DNA from: Sorex araneus
Taxonomy: Eukaryota; Chordata; Mammalia; Eulipotyphla; Soricidae
Direction: 5' to 3'
Assembly: GCF_027595985.1 (NCBI RefSeq)
Contig: NC_073313.1
Coordinates: 79,879,994 to 79,943,993, forward strand
DNA length: 64,000 nt
The position numbers were made by a program, and so were the translations under genes. Below, piece by piece: positions 1-10,999 of the stretch. Position 1 is the first letter of the stretch. Every line of letters begins with the position of its first letter. The notes under the pieces were generated by a model. It was not told where the DNA came from and ran no database searches. It saw only the letters and a list, made by a program, of their open reading frames with translations.

Positions 1-184
1 TAACGTCTCCGTTGTGAGACTTGTTACTATTTTTGGCATATTGAATTTGCCACAGGTAGCTTTGCCAGGCAGGCGAGATACTCTCCGTAGCTTACTGAGC
101 TCTCCAAGAGGGACAGAGGGATCGAACCCAGGTCAGCCACGTGCAAGCCAGATGCCCTATGCGCTGTGCTATCACTCCAGCCCC
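1..184 (-). mobile_element. Type B SINE, cut by the window edge
   Basis: Reverse copy: ACGTCTCCGTTGTGAGACTT, GGCATATTGAA, then the head ending TATCACTCCAGCCCC. Its tail lies outside the window. Confidence 0.85.
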
Positions 185-242
185 AAGCATTAATATTTTT
201 ATTATATGTTTTTCAGGTAAAATATATTCACTACTGTTTATT

Positions 243-486
243 ATTGGGGTGCCCCGATAGCACAGTGGTTAGCGCGTTTGCCTTGCACGCTGGCGACCCG
301 GGTTTGATTCCTCTGTCTCTTTCAGAAAGCCTGGCAAGCTACCAAGAGTATCCCTCCCCCGTATCTTTCCCTCACTGCAGAGCCTGGCAAGCTACCCCTG
401 GGGTATTCGATATGCCAAAAACAGTAACAAGTCTCACAATGGAGACATTACTGGTGCCCGCTCGAGCAAATTGATGAACAACAACG
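243..486 (+). mobile_element. Type B SINE with 12 bp target duplication
   Basis: CTACTGTTTATT at 231-242 is repeated at 487-498. The head has the B-box-like GGGTTTGATTCC, and the body has GATATGCCAAAAACAGTAAC and GGTGCCCGCTCGAGCAAA. Confidence 0.9.
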
Positions 487-529
487 CTACTGTTTATTGT
501 TATTGCTTACACTTTTCTTTTTAATATAT

Positions 530-592
530 TATAGATATACATATATGTATATATAATATATATACAAATATATACATATATATATATTTGAA
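530..592. repeat. (TA)n-rich stretch
   Basis: ATATACATATATGTATATAT and similar units, about 60 bases. Confidence 0.9.
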
Positions 593-986
593 CCACTGTG
601 GCTTCCTGCATACGAAGTTCTAACACCACATCTTCCATTTTTATATTACTGTTCCACCTTTTTCTCAGACTCGCCTCCCATACACCCCCCTTCCCCTTCG
701 ACCCCCCCAAACCTTTTGTAGGCCAGTTCTCCAGTTCTTTTGTCTTTGACATTTGTAATTCCTATGCTATACTTAAATTATATCATGAACAGCAATGATT
801 TATGTATTCTGTTTCTGATACTAAAACTCTTGTTATATTTGAATCAACTTTATTTTTACTTATGTTTCTCATGGTTAAAAAGTTTTAATTGAGGTATAAT
901 TGGTATATACCATAATATACATTTCAGGAATCCATATTATGATTTGATGTCTGTATATAATATGACAGATTATGTTATAATCTGTC

Positions 987-1193
987 CAGGGCTGGAGCGA
1001 TAGCACAGCGGTTGGGCTTTCGCCTTTAACGCGGCCAACCCGAGTTTGATTCCTCCGCCCCTCTCGGAGAGCCCGGCAAGCTACCCATGCATACTGGATA
1101 TGCCAAAAACAGTAACAATAAGTCTCTCAATGAGAGACGTTACTGGTGCCCGCTCGAACAAATTGATGAGCAAGGGGATGACAGTGATAGTGA
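987..1193 (+). mobile_element. Type B SINE
   Basis: Head GGGCTGGAGCGATAGCACAG, then GGAGAGCCCGGCAAGCTACC. The middle GAGAGTATC...CAGAGCCTGG segment is missing. The tail is GATGACAGTGATAGTGACAG. Confidence 0.85.
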
Positions 1194-1430
1194 CAGATAT
1201 AATATGAAATTATCAAAACAATAAAGCCACATCTGTTGCCCTTCATAATTAAAATTTTTTCTTGTTCTGAGAATCTTTAGGCTCCATTCTTTCTTAGGAA
1301 CTTTCAAATATGCAACACAATGTTATTTTAGCACCTTAGTGTACATTACATCCACATAGCTTATTTATTTTATAACTGGAAGTTTGTACCATTTGTTCTT
1401 CCTTGAATTAACTGTTTCTTTATCTTACAG

Positions 1431-1569
1431 GTAAACATTGTTCCTGATGATTGTCATAGTGAGGAACTCAACTATTCTGGAGTTTCATCTGTCTCTCTTA
1501 GCTCTCTAAGTGAAAGTGCTGACTATTTTAGTGATCCGGGTTTCTTTACACTAGACATTGTTTGTGAAG
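1431..1569 (+). CDS. CT55: CT55-like gene, internal coding exon
   Basis: Internal exon of a gene resembling cancer/testis antigen 55, a germ-cell protein with S1-like domains. A pyrimidine-rich acceptor ending in TTACAG (1425-1430) opens it and a donor GAAG|GTACAG closes it after 1569. The 139 bases read through in one frame: 46 codons plus one base. The translation starts VNIVPDD, matching the VDVVP stretch of human CT55 as I recall it, and ends FFTLDIVCEG, which continues directly into the exon at 9606. The middle is rich in serine (SSVSLSSLSES) and diverges strongly from the human protein. Earlier exons, with the first S1-like domain and the start codon, must lie left of the window. The phase (0 in, 1 out) is compatible with the next exon. 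The symbol rests on remembered similarity, not on a search. Confidence 0.8.
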
Positions 1570-1621
1570 GTACAGTTTACAATGTTTTTTAAATTAATTG
1601 TGATTTATTTCCCGTTGTTGT

Positions 1622-1840
1622 GGTGCTGATGGGTTGGAGTTGCACACATTTGGCTGTGATGCTTGTACAAATTTGACTGCAGTACATGGAGAGGGCACAG
1701 ACTTTGCTGTGGCTCCAGGGATCACAAAGGACCTTGCCAAAGGGATTACACTAGACATGTGGGATTGTGCCAGGAATAGAATTTACGACTTTATGCCTAC
1801 GAGGTGGGCACTCTACCACTGAGCTATTCCTCCACATCCT
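1622..1840 (-). mobile_element. Old tRNA-derived SINE of another type
   Basis: On the reverse strand it reads GGAATAGCTCAGTGGTAGAG, a tRNA-like A box, followed by a diverged B box and a body with GATCCCTGGAGCCACAG. It is unlike types A, B and C in head and body. Confidence 0.5.
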
Positions 1841-1999
1841 AAAAATTTTACCTAGTTTTAAAATATTTGTTTTTGTTCTCAACCAGTGTTTGGAAGACCA
1901 TATGTTGTGGCCAGGGATTCAAACTAGGGCTGGCTTGATGCAAGACAGACACCTTAATCCATATATTGTGTTTCCTACCTCTTAGTTTCAAATTTTATA

Positions 2000-4005
2000 G
2001 ATTGGAATTAGGAATGGTTATAGACATCATTTTGCAACTAAAATCTAGAGCCTTCTTACTTGATAAAAGGATTTTAATACTACTGCTGCTTATCCAGTGT
2101 CCTTGGCTTCACTGAGAGGCTCTTCAATATTTGAGGTGGACCTTTGGAATTAAAAGTAATGTTCAGCAAGGGGTAGATGCATAATATTTTTAAAAATGTG
2201 TTTTATCATGTTTTCACTTACTGGATACAATTACTAGTATTTATAATTTTTCCATTCATTAAATAGATTTTCTAATCCAAATAAACTATCATAAATATAC
2301 AGGGATTCTATTTTTGAAAATACTCCAAATGTTTTTTAAAAAGATTTGGAAATAACCTTGTACCTTTCCAACTGTGTGTACATATGTGAGTGTATGTATC
2401 TGTTGCTGAGTTCTGTTTTTACTTCTTAGATAAAAAAATCATCATTTTATGCCAAAAGCAATAATTTGTTAATGTATTATACTACTTTAGTGTAATATAG
2501 ATCAAATTAAGCATGCCACTACTGACAAGACCAAGATAGATCTGACTGTTTTTAAACTCTGACTATAGAAAGCATGTAGTGTAGTTGGGAGAGACAAATG
2601 TGTGAATATATTCAGGAAATACGATGAAAACAATATTATTTAACAGAGGAGAGGAAATGATTGACTGACGTGAGAGAATCAAGGTAGGCTGCCTGGATGA
2701 GGGGAAGCCTTTGCAACCTCCTTTCGGGTAGATTTTGAGAGATGACTGGAAGTAAAAATTTTGTACCTGTTAAAGTCCAAACAGGTTTAATTTAACTTGT
2801 ATACAAAAAGGAAAGTTAGTTCAGCCATGCCAGGTTGCTTTCCATTTTATTTTATTTTATTTTAAAAAATGTTTTATGTTAAGCCAACTTCAACTTAGTT
2901 GCTTACCCTGGAAGTCCCAAAAGATGTCTGGTGGTAGCTAGGATATTAAGACCTCGTTATTCAAATGCACAATTATAGAATAAAAAGTCCTTATGATTGC
3001 TAAGTTCCAAAGAGAATTTCTTAGTCCAAATAACCATGCCAACAGTCAGTCACCACCAAAAATATTCACTAAGAGAATTCTTCTCAATACAGTAAACACT
3101 TAAACACATTTGTGATGCCAAAGGGATTCATTAAAGAGCAGGGTAGATCGATGGAACATGGTCCTTGTGATTTAAAGAGATCAGAGACAGTAGGGAGTCT
3201 ACTCAGAGGTGGAGCTATTTTCTACTAGGAAACAAATTGAATGAATCAGAATAATAGACCTCTTTAGGGTGAAAACTCTTTAGAGAGATTAAATAAAAGC
3301 ACTGAGTAACTAATTTGCATACTTAAAATCACCAGAATTAACTGCAGTTAAGCCGATTATGCAACCCAGTGAAAATGGCAAAAAATATTCCCGTTTAAAA
3401 TGTAATGGGAATTTTAAAGTAAGAAAAATGTTTTATTTTTCTCACATAATCAAGAATTACTATATGTTCTAACTGATGTTCATTCAACAGATATTTGAAT
3501 GCCTTGTTGTTTCAGGTATTATTTTCGTAATAATTGCATTCTAGTTAGATGTACCTCGGGTGGTGAACAAGTAAATAAGCAAAAAGAATAGTTTCAGATT
3601 TTTTTCACCCCAGAATCAAAGGGATAGTAAACTAGGGGGAGTGTCGTTTGGAATTTGCTGTATATAGCAGATTAGGAAGGTATCTTTGAGGCAGTGATAC
3701 TTGAACTGAGATCTGAAGGATAAGAAGAGAGCTGGAGAAAATTTTCCAAACCAGGAAAAAATCACTATGAAAGTCTTGAAGTAGAAAAAATTGGCAAATC
3801 CTAGATAGTGACTGGAGATAGAGTGGCATGAGTGTGATGTGTATTTGTGGTAATGACTCAAATGAAGTTACATTGTAAATGCCAGGAGGATCCAAATGGT
3901 GTTGAATTGGGTATTGTGTTAACTATGAGGTGGTCATTTATTGGTTAATAGTGAAATATATTCTAGCAGATGAATCATTAGGCAATTTTGTCATTGTGCA
4001 ACATG
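2000..4005. other. CT55-like intron, mostly unassigned
   Basis: No exon was found. Segments near 2640-2720 and 3480-3830 resemble widespread ancient mammalian repeats (TTCATTCAACAGATATTTGA; ACTTGAACTGAGATCTGAAG), but I cannot name the family. Confidence 0.35.
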
Positions 4006-4009
4006 GTTC

Positions 4010-4140
4010 TTAGGACTGAAAATGTGGTGCTGCTCCACCGAGCAATACTGGTGCTAGGGGCAGTGGGATATGTGATTGTGGGGATAGAACTCCAGTATTG
4101 GTGCATGCCAGACCCCTGAAGGCGAAGCTATCTCCTCTCT
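4010..4140 (-). mobile_element. Diverged reverse SINE fragment
   Basis: Weak match to the type A reverse pattern: a CAATACTGGTGCTAGGGGCA body, ACTCCAGTATTGGTGCATGC, and a decayed head. Confidence 0.35.
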
Positions 4141-4737
4141 TTCTATATCTTAATTGTGTAGTGAATTCCATGTAGCCTTCTTGCCCTTTTGAACTTTCTT
4201 TCATGCCTAGACTTCTATGAAGTTCAGTGTCTTAGTCCAACTTCAACATGTTTTAGTATGCCTCTGTGAGACTACTGAGGTCACCATGGCTTTTTAAATG
4301 TTTCCCACTGGTTACTTGTTTTTGCCTGAGAAAAATGAAACATGGGAGAACACTTCCAGAAACACCTTGGAATCATTCTGTGATTGGTTTCAAATTAATA
4401 CTTGTTTGTTGCATGTTCAGGAATCCTTTGTTACTGATAATTATTTACCCCCACATTTATTTATGTGACCCGATATGAAGTCATGACTCACACAGTTTAA
4501 GAAACTAAGCACTAGAGTATCATGTTCTTCAGCTGCTGACATTCAGGAAATTGCAGAGGTCAAGAGATGTTGGAATATTTATTCCCCTAACTACCTCATT
4601 GCCATACCTTTCTACTTTTATCAAGGACAGTTTCTGTGGGCAGTTTTCTCCGTAGCTTTAGTTATAGGGGATAACCAAGACAACGTTGTTCACAAAGTCG
4701 GTTATAGTAGAATTTTAAGCATGCAATGACCTCTTCC

Positions 4738-5052
4738 ATATTTTGTTATTTTGGGTCACACCCAGGGTTTCTCCTGGCTGTTGCGGGAGCCATATAGAAT
4801 ACTAGGTATTGGATTGCATTGGCTGCATACAAGGCAAACACCCTACCCTCTGTACTATCACTACAGCCCTTGTTTTTTTTTTTTTTTTGCTTTTTGGGTC
4901 ACACCTGGCGATGCACAGGGGTTACTCCTGGTTCTACACTCAGGAATTACTCCTGGCGGTGCTCAGGGGACCATATGGGATGCTGGGATTCGAACCCGGG
5001 TCGGCCGCGTGCAAGGCAAACGCCCTACCCGCTGTGCTATCGCTCCAGCCCC
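4738..5052 (-). mobile_element. Two type A SINEs, one inserted at the end of the other
   Basis: An older reverse copy (4738-4868) was hit by a younger one (4878-5052). CTACAGCCCTTGTTTTT at 4861-4877 is repeated at 5053-5069 as a 17 bp target duplication. The young copy has a clean poly(T) and GCTTTTTGGGTCACACCTGG. Confidence 0.92.
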
Positions 5053-5105
5053 CTACAGCCCTTGTTTTTAAGGGGAAAAATTTAACCTTTCTCTCTGTTT
5101 TTCTG

Positions 5106-5160
<55 letters not shown>
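5106..5160. repeat. (TC)n microsatellite
   Basis: About 50 bases of nearly pure CT dinucleotide, with a TCTATC interruption at the left end. Confidence 0.95.
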
Positions 5161-5162
<2 letters not shown>

Positions 5163-5463
5163 ACTTTATTTTATTTTATGGTATTGTGTTTTGAGGATAT
5201 AGGGCTTTGGAACACACCTGGCAGTCCTTGAGGGTGCCCTCCCTGTACTTGAGGGTCATTCGTGGCAGTGCTTAAGGGACTATGCATTGCGGGGTCTTCA
5301 ATTAATTTGCTAGAATATATCCTACTATTAACTAATAAATGACCACCGCATAGTTAACTGAACAGTCTAGGTCCTCCACATGAAAGCATACTTTCTCTCT
5401 GGCCCTGGGCTGAATTTTTTAAATTAAGAGTTGCAATTGATTTTAAACAAATTAATTTAAATT

Positions 5464-5696
5464 GGGGCTGGAGCAATAGCACAGCGGTTGGGCGTTCGCC
5501 GACCCGAGTTGGATTCCTCTGCCCCTCTCGGAGAGCCCGGCAAGCTACTGAGAATATCTAGCCTGCGTGGCAGAGCCTGGCAAGCTACCCATGTGTATTT
5601 GATATGCCAAAAACAGTAACAATAAGTCTCTCAATGAGAGACGTTACTGGTGCCTGCTCGAACAAATTGATGAGCAACGGGATGACAGTGACAGTG
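5464..5696 (+). mobile_element. Type B SINE with 10 bp target duplication
   Basis: AATTTAAATT at 5454-5463 is repeated at 5697-5706. The A/B box spacing is short because part of the head is deleted (GTTCGCCGACCCGAG). Confidence 0.9.
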
Positions 5697-6144
5697 AATT
5701 TAAATTGAGAGAACTAATTCCTTCATTATCATGTTAAGCTGTATGGGATGATTTACACAGTGTGTCTTTAAAGGATTAAGCATGCCTGAAATCTTATTGA
5801 GTATTATAGCATAGAAAACAAGTGAGACAGAAAAAATGAACACTGTTAGGGCATTATACTTTTCTATTCAGTACTGACTTTTTTTAGAAGAGTTTTAGTC
5901 CCATTATTGAGAATATATAAACATACATGCTTATGTTCTAAATTTTGATTACTATAGCTTTGGTTATTTACAAATGCATGTTACCTAAACATCATACTCA
6001 TGGCCTTCACCTGCCAGTCCTGATCTCTACTTCCCAGATAAACTATTTTTTTCTATCATAGATTTAATTTTCTCTACAAGTAAATCTGTTATTTTCATAT
6101 ATTAAATTAAGTCTATGATTCATATATAATTTTATATAATATTG

Positions 6145-6300
6145 TCTGGGGCAGGAGTGATAGTACAGTGAGTGGGATATTTGCTATGTGTGCGGCCAAT
6201 CTGGGTTCGATCCCTGGCACTCTATATGGTCCCCTGAGTTCCACCAGATCCAGGAGTAAGGGCTGAGTACTGGCAGGTGTGTTCCAAAAAGCAAAAAAAA
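6145..6300 (+). mobile_element. Type A SINE, moderately diverged
   Basis: GGGTTCGATCCCTGGCA marks the B box; the tail is GTTCCAAAAAGCAAAAAAAA. Flanks share TTATATAATATTGTC with one mismatch (TTATATAGTATTGTC). Confidence 0.85.
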
Positions 6301-6479
6301 TTATATAGTATTGTCAGACATACTCTTTTGTGAGAGATATTTTCTTCAGAAAGTTTTTTGATTTGTCTGTTTGTGTGTCTACAGTTCATTCCATTATACT
6401 GAATATAACGTATTTTCTGTTTTCCCATGTGAAGGTCATCTTGGCTGATACCAGCTTTTGTCCAAATTCTTGTACAAAT

Positions 6480-6770
6480 CTTTTTGTGTGCCCATGATTT
6501 TGTTTTGCTCTCCTATGTTTGTTGCAGCACTATTAAAAGTCAAAAGTCTGAAAATAACCCAAGTGTTCAAGAAAAGATGACTGTACAAAGAAGCTATTGT
6601 ATATATACACAATAATATGGTACTCGGTTTTAAGAAAATATTAAAATTTGCAATTTGCCACTACATAGATAGAACTGGAGAGTATCATGCTGAGTGAAGT
6701 CAGCCAGAAGGATGAGAGGTATAGAATTATTTTTCTCATGTGGGATATAAAATGCATAGTAAGATTACTT
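6480..6770 (+). mobile_element. L1 3' end, older copy
   Basis: It reads TTGCAGCACTATTAAAAGTC, a CACAATAATATGGTACTCGG stretch, GAGAGTATCATGCTGAGTGA and GTCAGCCAGAAGGATGAGAG: the usual end of L1 ORF2 and start of its 3' UTR. Confidence 0.75.
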
Positions 6771-6771
6771 A

Positions 6772-7950
6772 CTTTGGGGAAATCCAAATCAAGAAAATAG
6801 TGAGATACTATCTCACACCAGTGCGAATGCACATATCAAAAATAATGGGAATAATATGTATTGGTGAGAATGTCGTGAAAAATGAACTCTCATCCCCTGC
6901 TGGTGAGAATGTAGTTCTGCCCAATCCCTATGGAAAACGGCATGAAGAGTTCTTAATAAAATTAAAATTGAGCTACCCTACTACTCAGAAATTCCACCTC
7001 TGGGTTTCTAAATCCAGGACAGAAACACATTTATTTGAAAGGACATATGCACGTCACTTTTCACTGCAACACTCACTAAAATAACTAAAATATTGAATCA
7101 ACCTAGATGTCCAACAACAGATCAGTCAATCATGAAGATGTGGTATATTTACACAATAGAATACTATGCAGCTGTAAGGAATGATGAAATCATGCAATTT
7201 GCTGCAACATGGATGCAACTGGCAGATATCATGTTAAATTAAGTAATCTAGAGGAAGGACAAACACAGAATGATACTGCTTATATGTGACATTTAGAGTA
7301 AATAGATGAAGAAATGCAATGGTGTAAGGGTGGGGATGCCTACATCACCCTTTGCTCAGAATATAAGGGAAGTAGGAAAGAAATAGAGTGAAGAGGAAGG
7401 GAAGAAAAGATAGATGTGAAACAACAGAGATAGGAGTCAAGAGGTCCCAGGTATTTTGGTGGCTTTGGAACGATAAAGCTAAATTTCCAAATCTCAGTGT
7501 TAACAACACTGAAATTATGAGATCCAAACTTTAATAACTAAACAAATTTAAAAAGGTGCTGTCAAGGGCTGGAGGGATAGCACAGCGGGTAGGGCGTTTG
7601 CCTTGCACGCGACCGACCTGGGTTTGAATCCCAGCATCCCATATGGTCCCCTGAGCACGGCCAGGGGTAATTCCTGAGTGCAGAGCCAGGAATAACCCCT
7701 GTGCATCGCCAGGTGTGACCCAAAAAGCAAAAAAAATAAAATAAAATAAAAATAAAAAGGTGCTGTCAATATAGCTGACTGGAGTTAGGGTGGTGGGGTC
7801 GGAGAGGGAATCTGGGAACACTGGTGGAGGGAAGTTGATTCTGGTGGAGGGAAGTTGATTCTGGTGGTGGGATTGGTGATGGAACATTGTATGTAAAAAA
7901 ACAGCTATGAATAGCTTTATAATTCACAGTGCTTTATTTAACAAGATAAA
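6772..7950 (+). mobile_element. L1 3' end with a nested SINE
   Basis: The ORF2 C-terminal region (GATACTATCTCACACCAGTG; ATGAAGATGTGGTATATTTA; ATACTATGCAGC) leads into the 3' UTR (GAACACTGGTGGAGGGAAGT). A repeated GGAAGTTGATTCTGGTGG occurs near 7828-7865. The SINE at 7566-7753 interrupts it. Confidence 0.85.
7566..7753 (+). mobile_element. Type A SINE inserted in L1, 16 bp target duplication
   Basis: AAAAAGGTGCTGTCAA at 7550-7565 recurs at 7754-7769. The tail is AAAAAGC followed by repeated AATAAA-like units (AAATAAAATAAAATA). Confidence 0.93.
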
Positions 7951-7951
7951 A

Positions 7952-7954
7952 TTT

Positions 7955-7991
<37 letters not shown>

Positions 7992-8003
7992 GTGTGTGTG
8001 TAA
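7952..8003. repeat. (TG)n microsatellite
   Basis: About 50 bases of GT dinucleotide with a single GTGC interruption, between two L1 3' tails. Confidence 0.95.
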
Positions 8004-8057
8004 GCATAGTAAGGCAATAAGAAATGGCCCAAAGCAAAAGAATCTTTGAATTTACTT

Positions 8058-8236
8058 ACCATGGTGGGGAGTCAGGGATAACAGGTTTGAGGGTTGACCC
8101 CTGAGATAATGGTGGAAAGAAATTGACACTCTGGTGGGGGGTATTGGATCACTGTACACATGAAACCGTATCATTGACAGTTTTGTAAATCGCAGTGACA
8201 AATAAAAATTAAACATAAATTGAAGGAAAAAATAAA
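8058..8236 (+). mobile_element. L1 3' UTR fragment
   Basis: It has GATAATGGTGGAAAGAAATT, ACTGTACACATGAAACC, TTTGTAAATCGCAGTGA and AATAAAAATT: the terminal part of the shrew-type L1 3' UTR. Confidence 0.75.
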
Positions 8237-8559
8237 ATTTAGCTGTAATGGAATCAAGGAGGAACAAGAAAGGACTATGACTGAATTAGGAAATGCTGAG
8301 TCATAAGATACAGAAATGTGTAAGTATACATTTCCAGTTTCCGGAATTAATGTATATGTCTGCCAGAAACCTGAGGATTCCACGAGCTTCAAGTCCTCCA
8401 TAGTACCTTTGAATCCTATGAATTTCTTTTAACTTATTGTGAAAATATTGTGAAAATTTGCATAAATTTACTCTGTAGGTGTAAATATAAAACATATAGA
8501 CTTCATTTTCTGTTCAAAATATTGAGAAAATTGTTTCTTTCTGTAGCAATATGTTCTGC

Positions 8560-8830
8560 TATGGCTATCATTAGTCACAATCAGCATTGATTGGTGCTGA
8601 TTATGTACATGGCATTTATGAACTTTATGTATATTGGTTGATTATTCTTTCAACTCTTTATGGTAAGTAATACTATTATATTATATTTCCCATTTAATAG
8701 ATGAAGAAACTGAAGCAGAGAAGTTAAGTAACTTGATCAAAGTTGTAAAGCCTCTGAGTAAATGGCAGTATCAGTTTGAACCCAAAAATCAGAATTGTGT
8801 GTGTGCTCCTACTTAACTTTCTTTCCTCTC
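8560..8830 (+). mobile_element. MIR SINE (ancient mammalian)
   Basis: The conserved MIR core is clear: CCCATTTAATAGATGAAGAA, AACTGAAGCAGAGAAGTTAA, GTAACTTGATCAAAGTTG, then GTAAATGGCAGTATCAG and TTTGAACCCA. Confidence 0.8.
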
Positions 8831-8971
8831 CAGAAAGAGTGTGAACATAATTAACAGTTTAATGCATCTGTGATGCCTTCAAAGAGAAGCACTGTATTGC
8901 ATGCATGTTGATGCTTTCCCCCAGCTGGTACCGTGGGAAGACATAAACTAACTTCTTGACAGGAAGATTTA

Positions 8972-9444
8972 TTTAAATGTTTTTATTTAATTAAAGAACA
9001 TGATTTACAAAGTTACTGACAGTTAAGTTTTAGGTGTATAATATTCTAGCACCAGTGCCACCACCAGTGTCAACTTCCCTCTACTAGTGTTTCCAAATTC
9101 TCTCCCCCCCTTCCACCGCCCCCCCAGTCCCCAGCTACCACCTTGACATACACATTTTACAGTTTGGGGATTGGTTGCAGTTTAGCTCTCATGTTTTCAG
9201 TGTTGATAAGTCTGTGCTTTGTGTATATAGCTATACCACTCTCCCACATTACCAGTATAACTGAAGCCCCCAGCCCTGCTCTCCCTATTACTTTCCTTTC
9301 TCCTTCTTTCCCCCTAGATTTCTTTCCTTCTCTGTTCTCCCTACAGTTTAGGGTCACGGGTGATCTAGGAACCTCCCTTTACTACATTACATCTCCTCAT
9401 CCATTTATTCTATATACCATAGATAAGTGATATCATTGTGTGTT
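8972..9444 (-). mobile_element. 5'-truncated L1 with 16 bp target duplication
   Basis: TTGACAGGAAGATTTA at 8956-8971 recurs at 9445-9460. The insert reads the L1 3' UTR backwards (TTAGGTGTATAATATTCTAG, GCACCAGTGCCACCACC, then a CCCCCC-rich part). Confidence 0.9.
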
Positions 9445-9605
9445 TTGACAGGAAGATTTATAAGTAACCTGTTTTAAAATGTTTAAAATATACCTTTATG
9501 TAATAGGAAATAATTTGGGGCATTATAAAGTAACTTGTGAAATTGGGCTGTACCAAAAAAAATAAGAGATAATTCCAGCTTGATTTCTCTCTATGGTTGG
9601 TTTAG

Positions 9606-9718
9606 GTTTTGAGCCATATCAGGGTGACCAAGTAGAAGTGGAGTTTTACATCCATCCAGAGACACAGACTAGGAAGGCCCTCTCTGTCAGGCCTCTGAGA
9701 CATAAGCATGTGTATGAG
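9606..9718 (+). CDS. CT55: CT55-like gene, penultimate coding exon
   Basis: The acceptor is TTGGTTTAG at 9597-9605 and the donor is GAG|GTAGTT after 9718. The 113 bases complete the glycine codon split from the exon at 1431-1569 and then read 37 codons without a stop, ending in phase 0. The peptide begins FEPYQGDQVEVEF and ends with RPLRHKHVYE. Human CT55 has VPYKGDLLEVEY and VKPIRCIHTEE at the same place, as recalled. The intron before it is about 8.0 kb and full of SINE and L1 insertions; the intron after it is only 709 bases. The segment is the end of one S1-like beta-barrel region. Exact phase agreement on both sides makes a functional gene much likelier than a processed copy. Confidence 0.85.
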
Positions 9719-10427
9719 GTAGTTTATTTGAATGTTTCTCTTCTTATTTGTTTTCCTTCCTTTAGAGGTACTCTTTTAAGGGAGCAGGATTCTGTTGGAC
9801 GATTAGGGAAACCTTAGATGAGGCTTTTATAAGAGACAGTATTTCTGAAAGAAAATAATTAGAAAATAACCCATACACATATAGGATCTAAATTATATAG
9901 TGTATTTAGAGGTATTAAAATGTTCTGAAAACTACAAGAACTGAGAACAAATCATGCTTAGAGAATTGTTGGGAAAGAATGAATAGAGTGGTTGTGAGAC
10001 AAGAGCTTATATTAAATGCCAGATATGATTTGGGGTATTGGAGACTGAATATAAGTGTGAAGTTCAGTTTGCACAAAGTTACAATTGAAACTTGCAATGT
10101 GGAAAAGGAAACAGAGGGAAATGGTATTCAATATACCACCACATTCCTATCTTACTCCCTACCGCCCTCCCAAACCTAACTACAGAGGTTAATGAATAAC
10201 CATAATGATTAGAAAAGTTTTAATTCCTGTGCTAAGACCTCAGTTTCAGAGATACTGGCTTATTTGGTGTGAAGTGTGGGCTTGACAAGGGTAGTGTCAC
10301 TACTTATTGTTCCTTCTGTTGGGAATCATTGTTTTCAATGAGCTACAGTTTAGAGCCAGAGTGGGGAGGGCTGTGATAGAAGGATGTGATGCTTATAGGT
10401 AAACATTTCCTTTTTTTGTTTTTACAG

Positions 10428-10622
10428 GTCCGCATTACTAATCTACAGGGAAGAAGTGGGGTTATTGATGATAGTATCTTTTTCACCTTGGATTCTCTGA
10501 AACTTCCTGATGGTTATGTACCTCAAGTATTTGACATCGTCGATGCAGTTGCAGTGGAAACTATTCAGCCTTACTATGTTTGGAGAGCAATTTCTATGTC
10601 TCTAGTAAAAAGACCGCAGTAA
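10428..10622 (+). CDS. CT55: CT55-like gene, last coding exon (C-terminal S1-like domain)
   Basis: A long pyrimidine tract and TTTTTACAG (to 10427) precede the exon. The frame reads [19 protein letters not shown], then the diagnostic [11 protein letters not shown] and WRAISMSL, and stops at TAA 10620-10622. The same order of motifs occurs in human CT55 ([24 protein letters not shown], then WRAIS), making this the most conserved part of the gene. The human protein continues about 30 residues past this point, whereas here the protein ends KRPQ. The stop overlaps a possible donor, GCA|GTAAGA at 10619, so a further exon by alternative splicing is conceivable. AATAAA signals follow at 10689 and 10924. 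The role is not firmly known; the family is expressed in testis and resembles the N-terminal region of MOV10L1. Confidence 0.88.
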   Translation, partial: VRITNLQGRSGVIDDSIFFTLDSLKLPDGYVPQVFDIVDAVAVETIQPYYVWRAISMSLVKRPQ

Positions 10623-10688
10623 GAAAACAATAGTGTTATTCACTGTACAACTTTAATTCTTGGAATGCCTTAGTAGTTTCTACTTCTT

Positions 10689-10929
10689 AATAAAAAAATT
10701 TTAACCACACCCAGCGGTGCTCAGGATTTACTCCTGGCGCTGCGCTTAGGGATCACTCCTGGCAGGGCTTGGGGGGCTATATGGGGTGTCAGGGATGAAA
10801 ATTCAAATTGGCCACATGCAAGGCAAGAACCCTACCCACTGTACTATTGCTCCAGACTATCCTTAGTAATGTTTTTCAGTTCTGATTTAAATGTGTTTCT
10901 TTAAATAGTAAACCTAAAACTTTAATAAA
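10689..10929 (+). terminator. Candidate poly(A) signals of the CT55-like gene
   Basis: AATAAA occurs at 10689-10694, 67 bases after the stop, and again at 10924-10929. A reverse SINE (10702-10855) sits between them. Either could end the transcript; the first is closer but is followed by SINE sequence, the second lies in unique sequence. Confidence 0.45.
10702..10855 (-). mobile_element. Type A SINE
   Basis: Reverse copy: CACACCCAGCGGTGCTCAGG, GATCACTCCTGGCAGG, CTACCCACTGTACTATTGCT. It sits in the CT55-like 3' UTR region. Confidence 0.85.
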
Positions 10930-10999
10930 ATGCAACCTTTAAAATCTGTGTGGGTTGGCTAAACTAAGTGTATCAAGAGTGTTCAGAATTTTCATCTTA

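Noticed and set aside
4809-5231. Recurrent peptides such as GSHLAMHRGYSWLCTQELLL as a possible protein family
   Set aside because: These are translations of reverse type A SINEs and recur at every young copy; they are not genes.
6740-7084. 114-codon frame as a gene
   Set aside because: It is the end of L1 ORF2 in a truncated copy.
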